Assembly: GCA_051748565.1 (NCBI GenBank)
Contig: JBNJHN010000011.1
Coordinates: forward strand, 1-46,014
DNA length: 46,014 nucleotides
Direction of reading: 5' to 3'
From: SKPH01 sp051748565
Lineage (GTDB): Bacteria > Bacillota > Dethiobacteria > DTU022
The notes beneath the pieces are model-generated. The model had not been told where the DNA came from, searched no databases, and saw only the letters and a program-made list of their open reading frames with translations. The translations under genes were made by a program, and so were the position numbers. Of the stretch, positions 8,824 to 15,810 are shown one piece after another (positions within the stretch are counted from its first letter, which is position 1; each line of letters opens with the position of its first letter).

Positions 8824-10446
8824 ATGAGTGGAGCGAAATATTTAAAAGAAGGCGAAGAGATCAAGGAAGCGACCCTTGAGTCGGGCATTAAAGTAAAAAC
8901 GATCTATACTCCTGAAGATGTCTCCCATATTGATTATGACCGGGACCTCGGCAATCCCGGAGAATTTCCTTATACCCGTGGAATTCACCCGGAGATGTTC
9001 CGCAAGCGCCCCTGGACCACCCGGCAGTATTCAGGGTTCGGAAGTCCCATGGAAACTAATGAGCGTTTTAAATACCTTATTTCGCACGGCCAGACAGGCT
9101 TGAATGTGGCTTTCGACCTGCCGACCCAGCTGGGCCTTGATTCCGACGATCCCCGCGCCGAGGGCGAAGTGGGCAGGGTGGGCATGGCCGTTGATACCCT
9201 CCGGGATTTCGAGATTGCTTTTGAGGGCATCAAGATGGACAAGATCGGCAGCGGCCTGACGATCAACGCGGTTGCTTCGATTATGCTGGCCATGTACCAG
9301 GCAGTGGCTGAAAAATATGGTTTTCCGCTCGACCGAATCAGTGCAACCCCGCAAAATGATATTTTGAAAGAGATGGTAGGCAGGGGAATGTGGATTTTTC
9401 CGGTGGATCATTCGATTCGCCTGATCGGCGATACCATTGAATACAGCTGCAAGGCCCTGCCGCGTACTTACCCGGTCAGTATATGCGGCTACCATATCCG
9501 TGAGTCAGGGGCTAACCCGGTCCAGGAAATCTCTTATGCTTTTGAAATTGCCATCAGCTATATCGACCATGTCCTTGAGCGCGGTCTGCATATTGATGAT
9601 TTCGTGGGCCGTTTATCATTTAACCTCGACATTTACGGAAATCTCTTTGAGCAGATTGCCAAGTTCAGGGCTGCCCGCCGACTCTGGGCCAGGATAATCA
9701 GGGATCGCTACGGGGCAAAAGAGCCGCGTTCGATGCAATTCCGCATGCTGGCCGGAGGGGGAGGCGCCGGGCTGACAAAGCAGCAGCCCGAAAATAATAT
9801 TGTGCGCGGGGCCTATTACGCGCTAATATCGGCGCTCAGCGGGACCCAGACCATGGCTATATGCTCATATGATGAGGCCTATACCATTCCCACTCCGAAA
9901 GCGGCGCTGATATCCCTGATGACAAGCCATATCCTTTTAGAGGAGATGGGGCTGAGGGACACGGTTGATCCGCTTGGCGGTTCTTATTATGTTGAGTCGC
10001 TGACAGATCAGATGGAAACGAAAATTATTGAAGAGATGCAGAAAGTAGAAAAGATCGGAGGAATGGCCAAGGCGGTTGAAAGCGGTTATGTGCAGAGAGA
10101 AGTAGCCAGGCTGGCTTATCAGCAGGAACAGGCGATTCAGGATGGCAGCCTGATTAAAGTCGGGGTTAACAAGTATATTGTGGAGGAAGATGAAAAAGAA
10201 GTGGAGCTTCACGAATACGACCCCTCGGCCTTGGATGAACAGGTTAAGAGATTGAATGAAGTTAAGCGCACCAGGGACTCGAAAGCGGTAGAGAGTTCAT
10301 TAAAAGCGCTGGAAGCGGCAGCCAGGGCTGAAAAAAATGTAATGCCCTACCTGGTGGAAGCGGTAAAAAATTATGCTACCGTGGGCGAAATGACCTCTGT
10401 TTTTAAGGAGGTTTACGGTGAGTACACCGAGCCGCCAATATTTTAA
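8824..10446 (+). CDS. Acyl-CoA mutase large (catalytic) subunit, methylmalonyl-CoA mutase family
   Basis: 540 residues, covering the TIM-barrel catalytic domain only; the B12 domain is the preceding gene. ATG after TAGGAGG. Family motifs: RPWTTRQYSGFG (Tyr69), TGLNVAFDLPTQLGLDSDDP, ISATPQNDILKEM, CGYHIRESGA (Tyr223-His224) and TVDPLGGSYYVESLTD. Tyr69 and Arg199 (HSIRLIGD) are the residues that in methylmalonyl-CoA mutase hold the substrate's free carboxylate; isobutyryl- and 2-hydroxyisobutyryl-CoA mutases replace them. The substrate is therefore probably a carboxylated acyl-CoA such as methylmalonyl/succinyl-CoA, ethylmalonyl/methylsuccinyl-CoA or an alkylsuccinyl-CoA. That is inference from two residues aligned by eye. 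The chaperone gene meaB is 22 kb downstream. Confidence 0.93.
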   Translation: MSGAKYLKEGEEIKEATLESGIKVKTIYTPEDVSHIDYDRDLGNPGEFPYTRGIHPEMFRKRPWTTRQYSGFGSPMETNERFKYLISHGQTGLNVAFDLPTQLGLDSDDPRAEGEVGRVGMAVDTLRDFEIAFEGIKMDKIGSGLTINAVASIMLAMYQAVAEKYGFPLDRISATPQNDILKEMVGRGMWIFPVDHSIRLIGDTIEYSCKALPRTYPVSICGYHIRESGANPVQEISYAFEIAISYIDHVLERGLHIDDFVGRLSFNLDIYGNLFEQIAKFRAARRLWARIIRDRYGAKEPRSMQFRMLAGGGGAGLTKQQPENNIVRGAYYALISALSGTQTMAICSYDEAYTIPTPKAALISLMTSHILLEEMGLRDTVDPLGGSYYVESLTDQMETKIIEEMQKVEKIGGMAKAVESGYVQREVARLAYQQEQAIQDGSLIKVGVNKYIVEEDEKEVELHEYDPSALDEQVKRLNEVKRTRDSKAVESSLKALEAAARAEKNVMPYLVEAVKNYATVGEMTSVFKEVYGEYTEPPIF

Positions 10447-10530
10447 ACGGTTTTTCTACAGGCAATGAGCCGGCCGGAAAGTGCCGGGCCGTTTTCTGGC
10501 ACTCTTCTGATGAAACAAGGAGGCGAAATA

Positions 10531-12636
10531 GTGAATTATAAAATCGGTATCGATGTAGGAGGAACCTTTACTGATTTCCTGCTGGCATTTCAGGATGGCA
10601 CCTCCAAAATATATAAAGTACTTTCTACTCCTGAAGATCCCTCCATCGGCCTGTTAGACGGCCTTTCCGAGATGGCAAATGACCTCGGAATTCCCCTCAA
10701 GGAATTTCTCGGCCAGATCGATACTATTGTTCACGGCACTACAGTGACTACGAACGCTGTGCTGACCTATAATGGAGCGAAAACAGGCTTATTAACGACC
10801 CATGGCCTGCGTGATTCACTGGAGATGAGAAGAGGCATCAGGGAAGAGCAGTATAACAACCGCTATACAAACGTGGAACCTTTGGTACCCCGCTACCTGC
10901 GCCAGCCGGTTAAAGAAAGGATTGATTACCGGGGAGAAGTTATCGAGGCGCTTAAGGCTGAGAGCGTGGAAGAAGCAGTCGGGCTGTTTGAAAAAGAAGA
11001 AGTCGAGGCTGTGGCAATTTGTTTTATGAATTCTTTTGCCAATAAAGAACATGAACAGGAAGCAGCGCGGATTATCAGCGAGAAAATGCCGCAAAGCTAT
11101 CTTTCTGTTTCCAGCAATCTGCTTCCCTCCATTCGTTTTTATGACCGTATTAGCACTACAGTGCTTAATTCTTATGTGGGACCGGTTCTGCGGCGCTACC
11201 TGCAGAGCCTGGTTTCAAAGTTGAAAGATAACAATTTCACGGGAACTCTTTTGATCATGCAGTCAAACGGAGGTGTGGTCGCGCCGGAGGTTGCGGCGGA
11301 AGAAGCGGCTGTGACCCTGCTCTCAGGCCCGGCTGCCGGTCCGGTGGCGGGAATCAGCTATACTGCGATAAACGGTTTTAACGACTGCATCACCGTGGAT
11401 ATGGGGGGCACCAGTTTTGATGCGGCTTTGATCAAGGATAAAACTCCACTGGTAACCACCGAAGGCGATATTAACAGGCTCCGCCTGGCCCTGCCAATGC
11501 TTGATATTGTAACTATCGGCGCCGGCGGCGGCAGTATAGGATGGATCGACGAGGGCGGCCTGCTGAGGATGGGTCCGCAAAGTGCAGGTTCCAAACCGGG
11601 TCCCGCCTGTTATGATCGGGGCGGGGAGCTGCCGACCTGTACCGATGCCGACCTGGTCCTGGGTTACCTGGATGCCGATTACTTTGCCGGTGGGAGGCTG
11701 AAGCTCAATTATGATCGAGCCGCTGCGGCAATCGAGAAGCATGTTGCCGGGAAGCTCAAATTTGACCTGGTAGAAGCTGCAGCCGGTATGTACGATATCA
11801 TTAACGTTAATATGGCAGCCGGAGTGCGCGAAGTTTCGGTTAAAAGAGGAGAGGATCCGCGGGACTTCCCCCTGGTTGTAGCAGGCGGAGCAGGTCCCAA
11901 TCATGCCTGCATGATCGCCTATGAGCTTGAAATACCGGTGATTATTGTGCCCAAGGAGTCTTCCATCTTCTGTGCGGCTGGTATGCTTATGTCCGATCTG
12001 AAGCATGATTTTGTCTGTACCTACTCGGCCCTGTTTACAGATCTGGTCGAAGATACATTTTTGAAACGGTTCAGGGATATGGAAAACGAAGGAAAGGCAT
12101 ACCTGCACGGCGAAAATATTCCGGAGGACCGGGTTGAAAACTATTACAGTCTCGATATGCGCTACGTTAAACAGTATCATGAAGTTAATGTGGAGGTTTC
12201 CCGCGATAATGTTTACGGCTTTACACTGGATGAAATTGCCCGCCAGTTTCACCATAAGCATAATTTGCTGTACGGTTATTCACTGGAAGAGGAAGGCACG
12301 TCGATCGAACTGATAAATATGCGTCTCAGTTCCGTCGGATTTACCGAAAAACCGAAATTCATTGAAGAAGATTTCGCCGGGGAAGATCCCGCCAATGCTT
12401 TTAAAAAATACCGAAAAGCATATCTGCCCGGCCAGAAAGAATTCGCGGAGATGCCCGTATTTGATGGAGCTAGGCTCAACTATGGCAACCGTATTTCCGG
12501 ACCGGCGATCATAGAGCAGGTTAACACCACAACATTTCTAACATCAGAATACTCTCTGGTGGTGGATCGCTACGGCAGCTTTATGCTCTTTCTGAAAGAA
12601 AGAGAAGCAGAATTTGCGGGGAGGATTCTAAAATGA
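10531..12636 (+). CDS. hyuA: HyuA-family ATP-dependent hydantoinase/oxoprolinase or carboxylase subunit
   Basis: 701 residues from GTG 10531, chosen because AAGGAGGCG (10517-10525) lies just upstream and the protein then begins MNYKIGIDVGGTFTDF, the canonical N-terminus; upstream in-frame ATGs at 10465 and 10510 lack such a site. The actin-like ATPase phosphate loops are seen at residues 6-16 (GIDVGGTFTDF) and ~289-298 (VDMGGTSFDA), with GAGGGSIGWID and GPKPACYDRGG-like SKPGPACYDRGG following. Relatives include 5-oxoprolinase, N-methylhydantoinase A, and the ATP-dependent subunits of acetone and acetophenone carboxylases. It overlaps hyuB by four bases. No third small subunit like that of acetone carboxylase is encoded nearby, so the reaction (ring or lactone/lactam opening versus ketone carboxylation) stays open. 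Confidence 0.9.
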   Translation: MNYKIGIDVGGTFTDFLLAFQDGTSKIYKVLSTPEDPSIGLLDGLSEMANDLGIPLKEFLGQIDTIVHGTTVTTNAVLTYNGAKTGLLTTHGLRDSLEMRRGIREEQYNNRYTNVEPLVPRYLRQPVKERIDYRGEVIEALKAESVEEAVGLFEKEEVEAVAICFMNSFANKEHEQEAARIISEKMPQSYLSVSSNLLPSIRFYDRISTTVLNSYVGPVLRRYLQSLVSKLKDNNFTGTLLIMQSNGGVVAPEVAAEEAAVTLLSGPAAGPVAGISYTAINGFNDCITVDMGGTSFDAALIKDKTPLVTTEGDINRLRLALPMLDIVTIGAGGGSIGWIDEGGLLRMGPQSAGSKPGPACYDRGGELPTCTDADLVLGYLDADYFAGGRLKLNYDRAAAAIEKHVAGKLKFDLVEAAAGMYDIINVNMAAGVREVSVKRGEDPRDFPLVVAGGAGPNHACMIAYELEIPVIIVPKESSIFCAAGMLMSDLKHDFVCTYSALFTDLVEDTFLKRFRDMENEGKAYLHGENIPEDRVENYYSLDMRYVKQYHEVNVEVSRDNVYGFTLDEIARQFHHKHNLLYGYSLEEEGTSIELINMRLSSVGFTEKPKFIEEDFAGEDPANAFKKYRKAYLPGQKEFAEMPVFDGARLNYGNRISGPAIIEQVNTTTFLTSEYSLVVDRYGSFMLFLKEREAEFAGRILK

Positions 12637-14396
12637 GCGAAGTGAATGATAAAGTTAAAAACGGTGCAGTAATAGACAAGATCCTCGTCTCGGTATTTCA
12701 GAGACGTTTCAAGTCGATCACCCAGGAGATGAGCCATGCCATCACCCGAACAACCAGATCCCCGATTCTTTGCGAAGCTAAAGATTTTGTAACCGGACTT
12801 TATGACGGAGCAGGAAAGATGCTTGAGCAGACTGAAAACCTGCCCATTCTCTCTTTTTCCCTGGGCCCGGTATGTGAGTACATCGTTGGCTTTTACGGGG
12901 ATGATATCCATCCCGGAGATGTAATTTTTCACAACGATGTCTTCTCATTTGGCAATCAAAACAACGATGTGGCCGTATATAAACCGATATTCTTTGACGG
13001 CAAACTTATTGCCTGGTCTGCCTGTAAAGGGCACCAGGCCGATATCGGCGGTGCAGTGGCCGGTGGCTATAATCCCGATGCTACAGAGGTATGGCAGGAA
13101 GCCCTGCGTATACCACCGGTCAAGGTTTACGAAAAAGGAAAGCTGCGCCGGGATGTCTGGAACATGATCTTTGCCAATATTCGTTATGACATTGTCAGGG
13201 CCGATCTCACGGCCCAGATCGGAAGCTGCACCCTGGCTGAAAGGCGAATGATCAGCCTGATCGAAAAATACGGGCTTGATGTTTATGAAGCCCATAAGGA
13301 TTATCTGTTTAACTCCACCGAAAAAATGATGCAGGCAGAAATCAGGACTATTCCGAAAGGTGTCTACAACGGCGAATCAACAGTTTATTATGACGGAAAA
13401 AATATTGGTTCAACTTACCGGATCAGAGTAAAAATTGTAGTTGAAGATGATTCGATAACTTTTGATTTTTCAGAGACAGATGCGCAGACACCTGGATTTG
13501 TAAACGGGACCTTTACTTCGTCCGCCTCTGCAGTGATGCTTACTTTTCTGCAGATGGTTAACCCGGATATGCCTCATAATGACGGAATGTCGAGGCCGAT
13601 TAAGATGATCATTCCGGAAGGGAAAATCATCAATGCCGCCTTTCCGGCGGCAACCACTTTCGGCAACCATCTCTGCCCGCCAATAGCGGATGCCATAATC
13701 CGTGCGCTTGCCCCGATCATACCCGAACGGGTTACCGCCGGTTGGAACCAGTTGTTATGCGGTCTGGTAACAGGCAACGATCCCAGGAAAAACGCACCTT
13801 ATGTGGATATTCTTTTCCTGGGTATGAAAGGCGGTTCAGGGGGTACACATGGTTACGACGGATATGATCATATCGGGATGATCGATGCATCCGGAGGAGT
13901 TTTGGCGCAGGATTATGAAATGTTCGAACTGCAAAACCCACACCTGCTGCTTAAGCATGAATACCTCTGTGATTCTGCCGGGGCCGGAAGATGGCGCGGC
14001 GGGCTTGGTGTGGAGACCGAGTTTGTAATTAACGGTGATAATGTTACCTGCGTGACTTTTGGAGACGGCGATGTTGAGCCTGCTTTCGGTCTTTATGGTG
14101 GGAAACCCGGCTCCCTGAACAGGATCGAGCTGCGTTACCCGGATGGTGAAGTGCACGTTCCGATGAGCAAAGAGCTGCTTCATGGAGTCCCCGTGGGCAC
14201 TACCTGGTTTCAGCATGCCGGTGGTGGCGGCGGCTACGGCGATCCTTATTTGCGTCCGGCAGAGAAGGTTTTTAACGATGTCAAAAACGGTGTAGTCTCG
14301 GTTGAAAAGGCCGTGGAGGATTATGGTGTAGTCGTGGACGGGAAAACCAATGCCCTAAATGAGGAAGCTACTGCAGAGCTGCGTAAGAAAAAGTAG
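12633..14396 (+). CDS. hyuB: HyuB-family hydantoinase B/acetone carboxylase-type subunit
   Basis: 587 residues, starting ATG in an ATGA overlap with hyuA. Characteristic segments: PGDVIFHNDVFSFGNQNNDV, KGHQADIGGAVAGGY (~132-146), ADLTAQIGSC, FTFDFSETDAQTPGFVNG-like VTFDFSETD, and the C-terminal HAGGGGGYGDP. HyuB proteins carry the substrate-side chemistry that uses ATP-derived phosphorylation by HyuA. Length is typical for hydantoinase B (500-600) and shorter than acetone carboxylase's homologous subunit (about 770), which slightly favours the hydantoinase/oxoprolinase or acetophenone-carboxylase side of the family. Sits between the mutase and the molybdenum hydroxylase in one co-directional run. 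Confidence 0.9.
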   Translation: MSEVNDKVKNGAVIDKILVSVFQRRFKSITQEMSHAITRTTRSPILCEAKDFVTGLYDGAGKMLEQTENLPILSFSLGPVCEYIVGFYGDDIHPGDVIFHNDVFSFGNQNNDVAVYKPIFFDGKLIAWSACKGHQADIGGAVAGGYNPDATEVWQEALRIPPVKVYEKGKLRRDVWNMIFANIRYDIVRADLTAQIGSCTLAERRMISLIEKYGLDVYEAHKDYLFNSTEKMMQAEIRTIPKGVYNGESTVYYDGKNIGSTYRIRVKIVVEDDSITFDFSETDAQTPGFVNGTFTSSASAVMLTFLQMVNPDMPHNDGMSRPIKMIIPEGKIINAAFPAATTFGNHLCPPIADAIIRALAPIIPERVTAGWNQLLCGLVTGNDPRKNAPYVDILFLGMKGGSGGTHGYDGYDHIGMIDASGGVLAQDYEMFELQNPHLLLKHEYLCDSAGAGRWRGGLGVETEFVINGDNVTCVTFGDGDVEPAFGLYGGKPGSLNRIELRYPDGEVHVPMSKELLHGVPVGTTWFQHAGGGGGYGDPYLRPAEKVFNDVKNGVVSVEKAVEDYGVVVDGKTNALNEEATAELRKKK

Positions 14397-14438
14397 CTTT
14401 TTCCATGCGGTGGAATCAAGGCTGAGGAGGGATAAGCA

Positions 14439-15305
14439 TTGAGAAGTTTTAATTATCACGAGCCGAAATCGATGGGAGACGTGATAGATTTATTAGATTC
14501 TTACGGGACGAAGGCCATGGTTATCGCGGGAGGGACCGACCTGGTTGTAAAGATGAAGCTGGCTGCCTGTGAACCGGAGCATGTTGTTTCCCTGCGAAGC
14601 GTTCCCGGCATGAATGAAATTAAGGAAAATAACGGAGAACTGCGGATCGGAGCCATGGTCAGACATCGGGAGATCGGACGCTCAGTTCCGATTCGGGAGC
14701 GTTTTTCCCTGCTTGCCGATGCGGCCGACAAACTTGGATCGGTCCAGATACGCAACCTGGCAACAATTGGAGGAAATATTTGTAATGCCGCCCCCTGTGC
14801 AGATACTGCGGGACCCCTGGTTGCTCTTGATGCCATGCTGCTGGTTGAAGGGCCGAATGGGGAGAGGAGCATACCGATCAAAGATTTTTTCCTGGGACCC
14901 GGCGAAACTGCTCTGGCCGGCAATGAAGTTTTAAAGGAAATTATTGTTCCGGAACTTCCAGCAGGGGCCTGTTCCCATTACATCAAGTATACCCGGCGCA
15001 AGGCGATGGATCTGCCGCTGCTCGGAATGTCCATGGTCCTGATTCCCGATGCTTCCAGGCAGGTTTGCAGGGAGGCCCGGATTGGCCTTACTCTTTGTGC
15101 TCCGATTCCATTCCGGGCAGCCGAGACCGAGAAATACCTCGCCGGAAAAACTTTTAGCGAAGCGGTCTGGAAAGAAGCCGGAGATTTAGCAGTTAAAGAG
15201 TCGAATCCGAGAACGAGTTTTCGGACAACGGCGGAATACCGCAAAAAAATTATCTGCGCCCTGCTGCCGCGTGCAGCGAATGAAGCCCTGAGGCGCCTGA
15301 ATTAA
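14439..15305 (+). CDS. Molybdenum hydroxylase FAD-binding subunit (CoxM/XdhB type)
   Basis: 288 residues, TTG start at 14439 with GAGGAGGG at 14424-14431. The FAD-binding fold shows VIAGGTDLVVKMK (~28-40) and SVQIRNLATIGGNICNA (~101-117), both signature FAD contacts of the family, then a CO_deh_flav_C-type C-terminal domain. It lacks the roughly 40-residue four-Cys insertion with an extra [4Fe-4S] cluster that marks 4-hydroxybenzoyl-CoA reductase, and its length is that of ordinary hydroxylase FAD subunits. So an oxidative hydroxylase with electrons flowing Mo to 2Fe-2S to FAD is more likely than a reductive dehydroxylase. First gene of a three-gene set. Confidence 0.93.
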   Translation: MRSFNYHEPKSMGDVIDLLDSYGTKAMVIAGGTDLVVKMKLAACEPEHVVSLRSVPGMNEIKENNGELRIGAMVRHREIGRSVPIRERFSLLADAADKLGSVQIRNLATIGGNICNAAPCADTAGPLVALDAMLLVEGPNGERSIPIKDFFLGPGETALAGNEVLKEIIVPELPAGACSHYIKYTRRKAMDLPLLGMSMVLIPDASRQVCREARIGLTLCAPIPFRAAETEKYLAGKTFSEAVWKEAGDLAVKESNPRTSFRTTAEYRKKIICALLPRAANEALRRLN

Positions 15306-15327
15306 TATTGAGGAAAGGGTGATCCAG

Positions 15328-15810
15328 GTGAAAATAGCGTTTCATCTTAACGGTGAAGCTGTAACTGCTGACGTGCCGGGCCATATCACACTTCTGGAAA
15401 TGCTCCGGGATGAATTTGAGCTGATTGGAGCAAAAGAAGGCTGCGGACAGGGTGAGTGCGGTTCCTGTACTGTCCTTGTTGATCAGGAAGCGGTTAATTC
15501 CTGCCTGATGCTGGCGGTTTATGTCAACGGAAAAAGTGTTGTAACCATTGAAGGTTTGTCCGGACCCCAGGGTCGACTTGATCCACTGCAGGAGTCTTTT
15601 GTGAAACATGGCGCTGTCCAGTGTGGGTTCTGCACTCCGGGTATGATCATGTCGGCCAAGGCAATGCTGACAGAAAACCCCAGGCCCGGCAGGGATCAGA
15701 TTAAGCAGGGCATGGCCGGCAACATGTGTCGGTGCACCGGCTATATTAAAATTATCGAGGCGATTGAAGCAGTCAGCGAAGGGGGAGATTCCAATGGTCA
15801 AGGTTCTTGA
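15328..15810 (+). CDS. Molybdenum hydroxylase [2Fe-2S] subunit (CoxS/XdhC type)
   Basis: 160 residues from GTG 15328 (AGGAAAGGG at 15311-15319, spacing 8); a GTG at 15319 overlaps that site and is less likely. Two [2Fe-2S] clusters are evident: plant-type cysteines C39, C44, C47 and C59 (GCGQGECGSC), and the helical-domain cluster C99, C102, C134 and C136 (QCGFCTPG and NMCRCTGY). It carries electrons between the molybdenum site and FAD. Its 3' end overlaps the next gene by 17 bases. Confidence 0.95.
   Translation: MKIAFHLNGEAVTADVPGHITLLEMLRDEFELIGAKEGCGQGECGSCTVLVDQEAVNSCLMLAVYVNGKSVVTIEGLSGPQGRLDPLQESFVKHGAVQCGFCTPGMIMSAKAMLTENPRPGRDQIKQGMAGNMCRCTGYIKIIEAIEAVSEGGDSNGQGS

Noticed and set aside
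11323..12261. 312-codon minus-strand open frame opposite hyuA
   Set aside because: Sits wholly within a strongly supported plus-strand gene, has no family motif or ribosome binding site, and is a mirror of its codon bias.
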